NCBI RefSeq assembly: GCF_010093815.1 | Contig: NW_022985553.1 | Coordinates: 1,522,133 to 1,586,132, forward strand | DNA length: 64,000 nucleotides | Direction of reading: 5' to 3' | Source of the DNA: Pseudovirgaria hyperparasitica | Taxonomy: Eukaryota > Ascomycota > Dothideomycetes > Acrospermales > Acrospermaceae | The notes under the pieces: model-generated | Seen by the model: only the letters and a program-made list of their open reading frames with translations | The model's database searches: none | Told to the model about the DNA's origin: nothing | Translations under genes and position numbers: made by a program | In this document: in pieces, positions 1-13,173 of the stretch | Position numbering within the stretch: position 1 is the first letter of the stretch | Layout: the number at the start of each line of letters is the position of its first letter

Positions 1-944
1 ATCTAGACGCCGCATCATTCTTGTTCTCATCAAATACTACCCTGAGCCTTGCGTGCGGTTTAGTCGCCATAAATTTAGCAAAGGAACGGGCAGTACACTG
101 AGAATATTGGCCTGGGCATGTAACTACACAGCTCATGCCCAGCCAGAGGGTTGCATAGCTCGAGCCTGGCAGACACGGCCACTGTGACGACAACAATGCA
201 CTACCTTCATCCTCATGGTTGGTTATATGTAGATACATACCAGCTGTGGATAGGATTAGGGATTGTGTCTAAGGGGTTATCGCAACGTGTGCGGGACCAG
301 TGTAGTTATAGCGTATACATTCTTCTTGCCAATGTGCTCGGCTATATGAATCAAAGAGAGATACGATTCTTCGTTAACTCAAGTCGTCAATGCACAGCAG
401 ACTCATATATTCGAAGGCAGGGATCCAAGTCCACATGCGGGTAGAGATCGGTCCAATGTGCCTGTATACATCCTCGTGCAGATGGAGTGAAAGGCCAAAC
501 ATCTATGCCAAGCACAGATCGCCCAGTCTGAGCTGGGGGCAGACAAGTGAGTGGGTACCAACATGGACCCCCCCTCAATCCATATCGCACTCCCAAGATC
601 ATCTCACCGACATGTTCTCCCTACTCTGGTCGCTTCTGTAGCCCATGCCCCCCCATGCTACCAATGTTGAAGACGCCGTTGCGTTCCCGCGAGCTGGTCG
701 GGACTACGCCAATCCGGAACCGCCTCATAGGCGGCTGAGTCTGTCCCTGTCTCCGCCCAGATTTAGACCTTGTGCCACAGGGCCCATGCTTGCTCCTTGG
801 CAAACACAATGATCTCGACGTTCATTTGTATGTAAGCGCTCATTGCTACATTCTTTATATTCAAATGTCTGGTCACGCCTTGTTCTCAAGTATACTACAT
901 GACTTTCATTGGGCGTCACTTTTATCATCGCCTCTCTGCTCCAC
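1..944. other. Intergenic region at window start
   Basis: No supportable gene. Open frames here are short, mostly lack an ATG and show no recognisable domain. The last few hundred bases probably hold the promoter and leader of the downstream transcription factor gene. Confidence 0.5.
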
Positions 945-3111
945 ATGTCTCTCGTTATGGATCATCACTACTTCGCTACCACCAGCGATCTTAATGATGT
1001 GACTGCTGCATTCGACTTTTCTAATTTCCCACCAGAATACCCCTGGGGCACAGCAACTGACACGAACTCTTGTGAACAACAAAGGCCAGTCCCTGCATCA
1101 GAGTCAAACGAGCAATGGTACACAGTCTCAACGTCGTCTCATTTTCAAGAATAACACCTTGCATAGGCCTACATCTTCCAGTGGTCCATATCAAATAGCG
1201 CAATTCTCCCCAAACTATCAGGCATACCAGTATCAAGCTCTGCCTTTCACCAGCCCTCTGCCAACGACCTGGAACTCGTCTCCTGCGCCGCTACCATATG
1301 AAAATATTGCAGCTGATATCCCGAGGACTCTCGAATACGATGCACAGTGTGGCCTAACACCGACACTCCTGGGTGCCCATGATCTTTCGGTCTCGCCAAA
1401 GACCATGCCGTTATCTTTTGCACCAGACGTGCAATCGCAGTGCGAGTCAAGAAAAGCGTCTACGAATCGCAGTCGACTTTCCTATGAGGCTCGAGCAATT
1501 CTAGACCGGTGGTTTGAGCAGAACAGATCAGACCCGTATCTTGAGAAACCAGAGGCCGAGGATCTGGCCACCGAGACAGGACTGACTGTCCGGCAGGTGC
1601 GAACATATTTTGCAAACGCTCGTGCTCGCAAGCTGCCTCCCGCATCGGCCACAGAGTCGAGTGGCGATACGTCCAGCCGAGCCCAGACAGAAACTCCAAG
1701 AGGCTCTATGGATCAGGAGGATCAGACCCAGGCTCCTCCACGACGGCGGCGCTGGGCATCACATGAACGAGTGTCGATCAGTCAGCAGCCAAGCCCTATG
1801 GAGCGATTCCTTCACAGTTCGCCTGAAGAGGAAGGGATTCCTGAAGGGATCGTGGAATGCGCGGCGAAGAATCTGGAAGAGCGGAGAGGCAGCGAAGCAG
1901 GATCTTCGAGATCATTGCAAAAGAGAAAGCGAAACAGTTGCAAGATCGAAGTACAATCGGATATTGGGCGTAGCAGCAATCGTGGCTCCGAATGTTCGCA
2001 TTCGAGTAACGAATCCAATGCAAATCGACCTGGGCCAAGGCGTGGACGCAAACGACAACCGGACACCTTTCGGCTACCTCCAACGTCCCTCATAATTCGC
2101 GCGCCTTCTGATAGCAAGAAGATATTCCAGTGTACGTTTTGCCCGCGCGACTTTGCTCACAAGTATGACTGGCGCCGGCACGAGGAGAGCGTGCACTTCC
2201 CTCAGTTCGAGTGGATATGTATGCCTGATAATGAGCCAACCATACTGGCCGCGTCTGGTGCAATCACTTGCGCTTTCTGCGATCAGCCCAACCCTACTCC
2301 AGCGCATCTCGAGTCTCATAACTGCTCTGGATGCCTCGCAACGTCTCGTTCGCAGCGTGCCTTTACTCGAAAGGACAAATTGCTCCAGCACATTGGCCAA
2401 GTCCACAAAATGTCAGTGACACCTCGTCATCTCTCTACATGGAGTAGGCCTGTAGACCGGGATGTGTCATTCTGGTGCGGCATCTGCGGTATTCGTCTCA
2501 CTTCCTGGCAAGAACGAGTTGACCACATCTCTGGGCACTTCATGGTAGGCCAAACCATGCAACTCTGGAGAGGCGAACCAGGAAACATTCGTCTCGGCAC
2601 CGATACTTCTCTTCCATTCTCGCGAGGCACATCTCCAGCCCCAGAGCACTCTCCTGCTCTGACATTCTCCGGACTGCCCGGCCCAAAGCCACACATGTGC
2701 ACCACAGGCTGCGGCGAGCACTTTAGGACCCATACCGGCCTCGTCTTCCATGAGCGCCAAAGTCACAACATCTATCGCAGCCAGGTGATGTCGAGTCCCC
2801 CGCTCTTAGTCCCTTCCAATGCGACAACATACATGGACTTGCACTATCCTGTCCTCGCAACAGCGCCGGCCGCAACGTCATACTTCCACGACTTTTCGGG
2901 TTCGGAAATGGGTAGCACGGCCTTGATAGCCCCTCAGTATGCGCCGCCACCGACTGACTTTACACTCGCTTTCGATCCGAACTACCAGGGAATGGCTCAG
3001 CCTGTCCCCATTCATGCGAATTGGAGTCGGCGACACAGTGGAGCGGAAGGGCAAGGCGGCGCGGAAGTTGGCCTCCCAGGATCATCGGTGTCTTCTTCAC
3101 GTGGAGCATGA
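945..3111 (+). CDS. Homeodomain plus C2H2 zinc-finger transcription factor
   Basis: Predicted nuclear DNA-binding regulator; targets unknown. Two exons, 945-1117 and 1167-3111, are joined across a 49-nt GT-AG intron (1118-1166) that moves the start ATG into the frame of the long exon, giving about 705 residues. The first in-frame ATG is 945; a second ATG at 957 is an equally good start. A TALE/KN-like homeodomain lies near residues 158-215, with recognition helix QVRTYFANARARK: Phe49, Asn51 and Arg53 are kept, but the usual Trp48 is Tyr. A Ser/Arg-rich linker follows, then several C2H2-type units from about residue 377 to 590, beginning FQCTFCPRDF and ending CTTGCGEHF. Fungal proteins that combine a homeobox with C2H2 fingers are a known architecture. 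The family call is firm; the biological role is unknown. Confidence 0.85.
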
Positions 3112-5882
3112 ACAGGATACAGTAATGGGGGTTTTGTTGATGACTTTGGAGAACTTCTCAAGGCGTAAAGTTGGATTCCAGGCACCGACATTGGCTGGAC
3201 CGCTGCGCACACTCTATGCGACCTCCTTATCTTTCGACCTATTGACTCGGCGGAACACTTATCGAGCGCGGCGTTTGGAGGAGCTTTTTGCAGCGGAGGG
3301 TAAATTATCTGTTATCAAGTCAATACGGAAGGTATACCATTTTCATTTGTGCGGTTCGTAGATACGGCACTTTTCTTAATCCTCTGTCAATACTCCTGAT
3401 CCATATATAGCATAGTGTCAAAGCAAATTTACTCTGTTGTAGATATATGATATTGACTTTGGTTTGACTCGCATAACAAGCGCTCTTAGTCTGCAGCCTG
3501 TGCGACGTCCCACAAGTACTGTACTAATGCGGGTGTTCTGCGTCTGTCTGCGCCCACCAGGCTCGTGCTTCCAAGATAGATCAGATAGATGCACGTACAC
3601 AGCCTGCGCTGTCGCATTGCGACTATGCCAGTCGCAACAAATTGCGCAATGCATCGCGCACTGTCAGCACGCGGCGCATCACATGCTCTCACAAGCTCTG
3701 AGATGATTCAATTCTCTCGACACGCTTGGAGCTCTGAGAATGAAGAGCGCGAGAAACGCGACAAGTGCCAACGCTTGGTGCTGATGCAATTTCGGCAGAG
3801 CACGGAGGTGCGCGTGCACAGTACAAGTCGCGAGTCAGGCATCATCTTTTGCTTTGCCAGTACGGACGGACGTACAGGACTCTCTGTATGTCCAGAGCTC
3901 TACACGGTCGAGGGGACTGTTCGCGCTTCGGCGTTGAAAAAAGGTAGATTGTCCATTTGTGGATTGGCCATACACATACGAGATGTGCGAGCTTTGACTG
4001 CTGCTGCGAGGGTCATACTGTAGGTGAATCTCCAAGACTATGAGTATATATCAGTGGACAAGAAGTTTGGTTGTTGCGCAAACGGGCCGCACCGCAAGGA
4101 CACCTATGGATTGACGAGTGCTCCGTACATCAGGAATGGCAAATGATTCGGCATACAAATATACCTGGACGGCAATACTGGACTTGAACTAGGACTTTGC
4201 ACGGAGTGGATAGGGTAGAAGTTTCGCTTGGTGGTGGTTGAGAAGACCCAACTGAAAAAATGCCCCTTTTCTCTGATCACAATTACTGGATGCTGGCCTA
4301 TTGATAGAGTTGGGCAGCGTGGGGATGGTTACGCATGAACGTGACGATGCAAGTAAATGAGGTCGCAGGGTGGGTGGAGACATTGCATGGCAGGTTGCGG
4401 TGTGGACAGGGGGGATGCTGGACAGGGCGAGCGCAATAAGGATTGTGAGAACGTGGAGGGACTGCAGTGGCTGCAGAGCGACCGATTGGAAACGCCGACG
4501 TCAATGATGACTGCGATGCGCATCATCGGGCCCAGGCAGGGGCCAGGAGAGACGTGTATTGTTGTTGTTGTTGTTGGTGGCGAGGCTCTGGAGTAGAGGG
4601 AATGGTGGGACACAAGACAGTAAACAACAACAACACAACAACACAGCAAAGGCTCCGGTTGCCATGAAAGAAGGCTTTTCTATGAGTCGTTGAAACACGG
4701 ACAGGAATTAGGGTAGGGAGATATTAGGCATAAGGAGGATTTGATTATATTTTAAGGACATATATAGAGATCCGCAGCAATCTCCAGAGCGCAGGGTCGG
4801 CCTTATGTGGTGACAACCGAGTGATTAAGGACCCTGAAGGAGGCTTAAGGGCTGCATGACAGCGTGACAGACCGACATCAAGGCAGATATAAGGCCGCAG
4901 TCAGGCATCAATCAGGCACCAACCTGGGGGGGAAACAAAACACCGCACGACAAAACGCGGCTGCCACTCTTGATACCGGCTCGATATCCGTGGTGGGTCT
5001 GTGCTTGTCACGCTAGCCCAGATAGGCATAGCGACGTGTATCTAGCGCCACTGCACGGACTGTTATGGAAAAGCTCGCTGCGACGCGACTGCCAAGTTCT
5101 CTCCTCTCCCTCACTCGATCCTTCGACTCGCTCCTCCCTCGTCCACGGTCCAAGTGCCCGCGTGGTCTTGAGTCTCCATCCTTCGCGACTGCCTCTCCTG
5201 ACTGACTCTCTGTCCCCGATCTATTCTCGACTACTTCTCCTCTGCCTAACACCCGTCGCCCTTCTTTTCTTGCAACCTCTCGACGTCCCTCTCGTCGACT
5301 CATCGCCATCACCAAGGATTCTGTACTCCATCACGCTCTTGTTTGGACCCTTTTGACGCGTCCCCTGTCATTGTTTACATCCAACCCACGTCCACATTCC
5401 TTGCGCGATCGTCGCTACACGTCACCCTCAACCGCTCCAAAACCTGTCGCGATAGGTTACGGCTTCTCTCTCGCCACTCGACTCACTCAATCGCCAATCT
5501 ATATCCTGTTCTATTCCAACTAATCCTCCTCCCATGAACCCAACCTACATCAAACACTATCGAGGCCAACATCGAGGCTCGCTCCCACTGCACCAACAGC
5601 ACGCACACTGAGTCCTGAAGGCTTCCACAAATCGTACCCATACTTTATACTCGAGCGACGCTCACCGACAGCTTCTCTTCTGCTGCCTACACAGTAAAAT
5701 CACGTTCGAACATCCGTGTCAATATACACTGTGCTGGTCACATCGTGTGCGCGCGAAACTCGGTCCACTTCAATCTCAACCCGCATGGCTTGAGATTATT
5801 GTCCGTTCAACCACATTGTGCGCACATTTGTGGGAATAACTAACCATCCACGCGCCTAGCCACTCTTGCACTTACTAGCGAC
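3112..5882. other. Long intergenic region and leader upstream of the Wee1 gene
   Basis: No gene recognised in 2.8 kb. GTT/AAC trinucleotide tracts lie at about 4561-4575 and 4624-4641. From about 5090 to the kinase ATG the plus strand is rich in C and T, as in long fungal 5' leaders, and contains small ATG-initiated ORFs (see separate entry). A 144-codon frame at 3589-4023 resembles no protein and was not called. Confidence 0.5.
5065..5793 (+). promoter_or_regulatory. Candidate upstream ORFs in the Wee1 leader
   Basis: Three short ATG-initiated frames precede the kinase start at 5883: 5065-5205 (46 codons plus stop), 5534-5611 (25 codons plus stop) and a minimal ATG-GCT-TGA at 5785-5793. If the transcript starts upstream of them they would lower or condition translation of the kinase. 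The transcription start is not visible from sequence, so the functional role is inference. Confidence 0.35.
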
Positions 5883-8800
5883 ATGGACTTTCAATACTCG
5901 CCGCATCGTCAAGGCGGAGGTGGGCTGCACCTAGCTTCACCGACGCATCATGTTCACAATAACGGCTTTGTGTCGATCGACCGGATTCGTAGCTCGCTCT
6001 CCAGATCACCATCAAGGCCTTCACGCTTTGCACTTCACCACAATTCCCCGGAAACCCCTCGATCACCCATCTCACCGCTCGCGACCTCCAGAGCCTTCAC
6101 CCCGAAGCCCGCAAACGAACCTACCCAGTCATTCACACCTCCTACACCTCTTGCACCGCAAGCACCACAACAACCAGCATCGGCAGTCAAAGTCTCCAAG
6201 CTCACACTGCGCCGCACCACTCCGTTCCGCACTTCGATCCGTACGCGTACTGGTGGTACCAGTCCGAAACGCACCAGCCCACGACGTACGAGTCCGAGGC
6301 GTGCACTTGGAGATTCAGTAAACCAGGGTAATGCTTTGCCATTACGAACCTTGCCAGCGACCGAGCCTCCCGGAAAACGCTTTTCCTTAAACGTTGATAA
6401 GCCTGAGACTGCACCGCAGCTACCAGGAGCTATGCGCAGTGTCATCAATGACGAGCCGATCAAGTTCCCATTCTCGCGACCTAGGTCCGACAATAACATG
6501 TTGTCCAAGTCAGACATGTCAGCTCCGGCAAAATCAAGCCCACTGAAGCGCAGTGACGGAATAATGAACCTCGATCAAGCCAGCCTTGGTAGTCCAGTCG
6601 CGAAAAGGCGTAGTCTTCACGGAGCCTCTGCCTTTGGCGCAGACTTCAGCATTTTTGACCAAAGTTCTGATGCTGACCAGACGAATGGTAATGACAAGCA
6701 TCAAGACTCGGCCAATATCTTCTCTTCACCGAGAAGGTCACCTCCGCTCCGGAAGTCATCACTCAGAAAATCAACTTTTCAGCAGCGGTTCGGTCAGACC
6801 GCCTCCAAAACATCGAGATCTGGTGAACACGAGTTTACCGTGCCCGGCCCAGCTGCGTCAAAGCAGAAGCAACGTGCATCGTTAGACAGTTCTATGAACT
6901 TTGTGTCGACTTCGTCTCCCAACCCCTTCCGTCGTAGCACTCAATCCGACGGTCCGCAGGCGACAATGTCTCCACAGTCGTTCCTGGCAAGGTCTACGTC
7001 ACTACGAAATCAGCCACACCCTCTGTCGAACAGCTTGACCCCATCCTCTTCATCGTCGAGCCTTCTCGACGAATCTCCGACCCATCACCCTGCACCAGTG
7101 TTTGCTCATGGTCACAACTATACACATCAACCATATCGCGCCCCGAATGCTGAACCTCGTATCAACACCAACTTCGCCAAATCTCTTCCCATCGGTGCCA
7201 TTCGACCGACCGAGAACGATGACCAGTCTTCGGAGTTCTCCACACCTGCGACATACAAGATGGCCAAGCCTTTACCTGCTGCCTTCATGTCTACTGGGTT
7301 GATCTCCAAGCGCAATCGCCCCCTGGAAGAGACTCTGGCCGAGTCATATGTAATGCCCGATACTCCCTCGAAACGCAATTCGTTTCCTCCCGTCACGGCC
7401 ACACCATTCCGACGGAGTGGTTTCGGGGACTCAACAGTGCCAGACTTTGGTACTCCTGCTTCGCCCTTTAGCGTCAAGGGAACTCATGTATTCGGCAGAG
7501 GTGCAAACATATTTGGTGTTACCTTCGACCCGAATACCCGTCGCCGTACCAGCTTCCACAGTGTTGAAGGTGATGACTTTCCAGTATCACCCTCGCGTCA
7601 GGAAGACCGCCAGTCTAGTGCGGACGAGCTTCCTCCAACACCGACCAGGAATGCCGGCCTGCGTGGCAGCCTTCGCAGCAGTCTCTTTGGACGTCGTGTG
7701 TCACTTGGTCAGGATACCTTTGCTCAACCTGACGGGGATACCGTAACGTCTCCACAAAACTCAAAGGGTAAGTTCTTTCCACTTCAGGCCATGGTGACGA
7801 GAGTGGATGGTCCAACGGCTGGATGTTCGTTACCTCCAGAGGACTGCTCTCCGTCTAGGCTGTCTCCATCTGCGTTCGCTTTGTCTTTTGCTCGATCTCG
7901 CCTTCTACGGCATTCTGAGAAGCTCCAATCCCAAGAACTCCCCCAACTTTCTGTTTCAGTCACGTTTTCCACTACCGATAAACCGAACATGACTAAAAGA
8001 TCACCTCTCTCAACAGTTTCCCCAACCCCTGGATCAACTTCTGAGTGCTTGTCTCCCCATACACCTCAGGAATCGTGCACACCACCAGATCCTAGCAGCC
8101 TCTCCATCTCTAACCCCGCTCCCCGTCGTGGCTCTCATCATTTTGGAAACAGCACAACGAACATTGCTGCTTTCCCTCCGGCCACGCCAACCACGTCCCG
8201 CGAGAACTACTTCCTCGGTACCAAAAGACAAGGTTTTGTTCACCGATTGACTTCAAATGAGGTCGATACCGCTCTCACATCACGCTTTGGCACTGTCACC
8301 GCACTTGGAAAGGGCGAGTTCTCTTCCGTTTACCGCGTGGAAAAGCCTCTGTCCAACCCTTTTGCTGCTTCAACACCTACGGCTACATTTACCAAGGTTT
8401 GGGCCGTGAAGAAATCTAAAACCGTCATCACTGGGGCCAAGGATCGTCGGCGAAAGTATCGAGAGGTGGAGATCCTGAAGCTCATACAGGGTCACGAACA
8501 TATGGTGCAATACGTTGAGCATTGGGAAGATCATGGCCACCTATATATCCAGACAGAGTTCTGTGAGAACGGTAACCTTGAGACGTTGTTGGCTGCAACA
8601 GGCTTTAAGAGCCGCATGGATGACTTTCGAATTTGGAAGATCCTTTCGGAGCTGTCGGAGGTAAGTCTAAATCTGCTACTGCTATAGAGCCGCGCTTACG
8701 AATGGAAAGGGTATCGAATTTATCCATGGTATCGGGCTTGTACACCTCGACATTAAGCCCGCAAACATTCTCATTGACTTTTCGGGGGGGCTCAAGATTG

Positions 8801-9423
8801 CCGATTTCGGTATGGCTGCACAATTGCCTGTCGACACCGCTAGACACGAGGGCGAAGGTGACGTATACTACCTCGCACCCGAACAGTTGAAAGGCATCCA
8901 CGGCAAGCCAGCTGATATCTTCGCACTTGGTTTGATTGTTTTAGAGATGGCTGCGAATGTCTGCCTCCCACCCAGCGGACAGTCTTGGCAGAATCTACGT
9001 AACGCCGACTGGCATGAGGTTCCAAGTCTTTCCTGGAGCTCAACAAAGGACTCGATCCAGGACGAATCTAGCGAGCGGATCCATACTTCTGACCCTGAAT
9101 TCACCGAGCTATCGAATTCTATGTTTGGATCCAACTCAGCCGGGATGGAGGTACCTAAACAATTATTCAAGCCGAACGAACAAAGAACACCACCTTCCTT
9201 CATGGTGGACTTGGACGATCCTGACTCGCTTCTACATACCACGCGGTGGATGATGGCACCTGACCCAGAAGAGCGCGCTACTATCCAAGACGTTCGCAAA
9301 CTCCGCGGTATCGAATGGGTTGTCAGCCGTCGTCGTGCGGGAGCCACTGTCTTTGAGGGAATATGGGGACCTGCTGACGACGTTCTCAACTATTCAAATG
9401 ACGTTGACATGGTTGATGCGTGA
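5883..9423 (+). CDS. wee1: Wee1/Swe1-type cell-cycle inhibitory protein kinase
   Basis: Predicted to phosphorylate the inhibitory tyrosine of the mitotic CDK and so delay entry into mitosis; nuclear. Two exons, 5883-8660 and 8710-9423, flank a 49-nt intron (8661-8709, donor GTAAGT) and give 1163 residues. The first ~790 residues are low complexity, rich in Ser, Pro, Arg and Thr with many SP/TP sites, as expected of a CDK-regulated N-terminus. The kinase domain starts near residue 800 with glycine loop GKGEFSSV, then lysine motif WAVKK, catalytic loop HLDIKPANI (about 939), Mg-binding IADFG (about 955) and EGDVYYLAPEQ. The HLDIKP and EGD-type activation segment are typical of the Wee1 family. 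An acidic stretch is inserted late in the C-lobe, before a final conserved segment containing WMMAPDPEERATI. It is a single-copy regulator with no functional link to its neighbours. Confidence 0.92.
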
Positions 9424-10367
9424 TACTCTACATCACATGATCATGTTCCCAGTTACCAGTTTTCCTGTTTCATATTCTACCTGTTGGCTTTCGATGTTTT
9501 TATGCGAATCTTGCGCCGCCCTCGAACTGTTGAGGAATCTGTTGGTACTTGTACCTAGTCTTGTCGCTTTTTGCGCTCATGCATCTTACGTCCGAGGCTA
9601 CCTCATCGGTAGTTCTTACGCCCACGAAGGGTGTCACTTTTGGGTTTGCTTTTTTTTGGGGGTGGGAGGGGAACATATTATTTGTATTTTTGTTATCGGC
9701 GTCCCGGAATGGACCAGGCGATTATAGGGCACGGACTTGGCGTACTAAAGGAAAAAGATAACCCCTGGGCTTGAAAATTGATCGCGATGGACTGAAAGCC
9801 ATGCTGGCACGGGAGGTGGAATGGCCGAATTGAACACGATCGCTTTGGCGGGAACTGCAAAGGCCAATGTCGAGGTCCGTATTTAGGGGAAGTTAGGATA
9901 TGCTTAGGCTCCTTCGCAGTGTTCGCGATTCAGCGTACGCGATCCTGATGACAGCTTATGGGATCATGGCAATTGACACTGTATCCAAGACCACCTTTGA
10001 ATGATTGTGACAGTTGTGGTAACGTCAAGTAGCTGATGTGCACGGGATTTCGATGTCTATGCCCAAGCAAGCAAATTGCACTATTTCGAGAGAAACACAC
10101 CGAGACTCAAACTGTTGGGGTGAGGTTTCCGGAGATGAGTATCTATCTATCTACTATGGTATGACACCAGCGCGCCAAGAACACACTGGCAGTCTGGCAG
10201 GCAGTCGACGACCGCACCTGCAGCCACTAGTCAAGCACGGCCGCAACAAGCTCATATGACATAGCGCGACTAACCCCACTATCAACAAAACAACGTTTCA
10301 CGGCCTCTGGGTCGCCGCGAACGATCACCAGCTCTCTACTACATCCTAGACTGGCTGCTTAGCAAGT
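9424..10367. other. Intergenic region between Wee1 and Vid27
   Basis: No gene seen. It holds the kinase 3' region and the Vid27 promoter and leader. Open frames here are short and lack protein-like composition. Confidence 0.5.
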
Positions 10368-12870
10368 ATGTTCATGCTCCGAAATGGTCAGGTCTCCATA
10401 ATTTACCGTTTCTGTGCCTGCTAACGTTCCTGTCAGTCAGCAAATACCTCTTTGGTGACAGTTCAAAAGAATCTATCATAGACGTCCCACAAGGCCAACT
10501 GTTCCTCGTTCGACCACTTTCTGTAAAGGGCTACTCTGAACTTATCTTTAAAGACTCGACCACCTCCATTCGTCGGACAGGTCAACAATATCAGTATCAG
10601 CTGAACGTACAGAGGGTTTACGAGGAGGGCGAGGAAGAGCTTCTTGCCGAAGAACAAGGAGAAGACGCAGAAATCGAAGCGCTCACTGCAGACCGAGACG
10701 AGAAGACTTTTTTGCTCGACGAAGAACTTCAGTTTCGCACAGAAATCAGAGACACGGGCGAGAAAGTCTTTGCCTGGAGAGACCTCAGTGGTGACGAGGG
10801 CGATCTTTGGGAGTTTGTCTGCGATCACAGCACACCTGCCTCGACCGTCGAGACTTTTGAGTTGATTGCACTGCAGTGTCAGTTCGAGCGCAAATATCGC
10901 AAGCCACACGAGCAAGCAACGAACGGAGAACTTGAAGAGTTTAGGGCCTCGGAATCGACGATACCAGACGCTGGCAGTGTGATCACTACACCACTCGCAT
11001 CGCCGTCGATAGATCGTGACGGTTCGAAAGTCCTCGCTTGGTCTGCGCATGATAATATGGCGAGAAAGACAGCTGTGACGGCAACGCCGAAAGGGAAAGA
11101 GGCCGTAGCTCTGGCAGCCCCGGGGCCTTCAGCGGTTATAGTTCATCCTGAGGCGAGGGAGACACTCGCGGAGAGTGCAGCCGAGCTGTGGTTGTTCAAT
11201 TTAGAGAGCGGTGAATTCTTGCTCCAGGATGCGGGAGTGACAGCCTTGGTCACTGACCTCGGCAATTGGAAATACTGGCTTCAGATTAAGGGCAAGAATG
11301 ACTGGCTTGGGCAAGCTATCATACCAGACATCAACCCTGTGTTCAACTTTGAATACAAGTCTTTCATCTTCAATCAATATGACGAGGATGGCTCGGCGTA
11401 CTCATGGCTGTTGAAATTCAAGGAGACAGAGATCATGGAAATGTTCCAGGAAGGATTGATGCAAGCGTTGTGGGAGCACCTCCATGAGATGAAATGGGGC
11501 AAGGCTACCAAGACTGACCAGGATTATGTTCTGGATGCCTTTAATGATCTCACAATGGAAGACGCTCCAACTATCGAGGAAGAGGACGAAGATGAGTACG
11601 ACGAAAGCGAGGATGATAGTACCGCTCAGCAATCGGAACACTACGACAGTGACGAGTCGGAAGACGATGTGGAGGTCCGCGATAAGGATGGAAACGTCAA
11701 TTCACAGCTTGCCGTGGGCTATAAGCATGATCGGTCATTCGTCGTGCGTGGCTCCAAGATTGGTGTGTTCAAACACACTCCCGACAATCATCTTCAGTTC
11801 ACCACGAACATCTCCAAGGTCGCGACGCCCAAAGGCAAGCTATTCAGTCCCACAAAAGTCATGCTGCATCAAGAGGACCAGAATATGATCTTGCAGAACG
11901 CAGACAATCCGAATTCACTTTACAAGATGGATCTAGAGTACGGGAAGGTCGTTGACGAGTGGAAGGTCCACGATGACATTCCGGTCAAAATATTTGCCCC
12001 TGAGAGTGTAAGTCTCCGAGTATTCGAGCATGTTACATGTACTAATAATACACTCGTTAGAAATTTGCTCAAATGAGTGGCGAACAAACATTCCTTGGTC
12101 TGTCCAATAATGCTCTCTTCCGTGTGGACCCTCGTCTGGCTGGAAATAAGCTCGTTGAGAGCGAAAAACAAGGCTACGCAAGCAACGTAGACTTCTCTGC
12201 AGCAGCTACAACCAAGCAAGGATACGTCGCCGCAGCATCCAACAAGGGTAGCATTCGCCTTTTCGACCGGCTGGGCATCCGTGCAAAGACCGAGATCCCA
12301 GCTCTTGGGGACCCCATCATCGGCGTCGACGTCTCCGCCGACGGTCGCTGGATCCTCGCGACTACGCGCACGTATCTGTTACTTATCGATGCAGAGCAGA
12401 AATCGGGCAAGAACGAAGGGAAACTCGGGTTCGAGAAGTCGTTTGCGAAAGACTCCAAACCACAGCCCAAGCGCCTCGCTCTCACACCCTCTCACGTAGC
12501 GCAATTCCAGCATGAGACCAAGGTCCCCATCAGCTTCACGCCAGCGCACTTCAACGCTGGTGTGGACAGCGACGAGACTACCATCATCACCGCGACTGGG
12601 CCCTTCATCATCTCCTGGTCACTCAAGAAGGTCATGGCCGGCCGCAAGGATCCGTACTCGATCAAGCGATACTCGGAGGAGGTCAAGGCGGATAACTTCA
12701 AGTATGGATCCGACAAGAACCTGATTGTGGCACTGCCGAACGAGGTCAACATGGTGGCGAAGAGGGCGCTGCAGAGGCCGACGAGAGAGAGTATTGCGGG
12801 GCCCGGGCTGCGCACTCCGCGGAAGAGTGGCAGGTTGGGGAGGAATGAGGTGGTTGATTCGCCGTACTAG
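10368..12870 (+). CDS. vid27: Vid27 family cytoplasmic protein
   Basis: Homologue of yeast Vid27, a cytoplasmic protein linked by name to vacuole import and degradation; its biochemical role is poorly defined. Three exons, 10368-10386, 10437-12007 and 12061-12870, give 799 residues, close to the family length. The first exon encodes only MFMLRN plus one base. Intron 1 (10387-10436, 50 nt, CTAAC branch point) joins to SKYLFGDSSKE, the expected N-terminus. Intron 2 is 12008-12060. A PH-like N-terminal region and a middle block starting WLFNLESGEFLLQD lead to a highly acidic Glu/Asp-rich linker (about residues 385-425), then a C-terminal beta-propeller-like Vid27 domain. The tail is basic. The gene is convergent with lcp5, with 303 bp between the stop codons. 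Confidence 0.9.
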
Positions 12871-13173
12871 CTTTGTTTTTGGTTTTGTTGTTTTGCGACT
12901 GACTGCGACTTGACTTTGGGGACTTTGGGGTTTGTACTATCCTTCCTGTTACTGCGACGGTCTTTAAGTCTGGGGAAGAGGGGAGAGGGGACAGAGCACG
13001 TTTGGTAGTGGTGGATCTCTGGCTGTATTGCTTAGTCTTTTTTTTTTGATGTCGTGGTAAGCACGGCACGACGAAATATACCCTCTTTCTATCTCTATTG
13101 GTGGTACAGTAACACAATCTCGGGTATCACACATACAGAGCCTCTCACACAGACTCACACAAAATGCATTCAT
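12871..13173. other. Convergent spacer between vid27 and lcp5
   Basis: 303 bp with no gene. It contains a T-rich run near 13038-13047 and should carry the 3' ends of both transcripts. Confidence 0.5.

Noticed and set aside
1610-2095. 161-codon plus-strand frame within the homeodomain gene
   Set aside because: Overlaps the homeodomain and linker coding sequence in another frame; no domain of its own.
3589-4023. 144-codon plus-strand frame between the transcription factor and Wee1 genes
   Set aside because: No domain, biased composition, no splice signals or neighbours supporting a gene; typical chance frame in GC-balanced DNA.
7769-7788. GTAAGT...CAG pattern inside the Wee1 coding exon
   Set aside because: Only about 20 nt, too short for an intron, and the frame is open across it, so it was kept as coding.
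10463-11050. 195-codon minus-strand frame
   Set aside because: Lies antisense to the Vid27 coding exon, whose protein is clearly homologous; the antisense frame is a codon-bias shadow.
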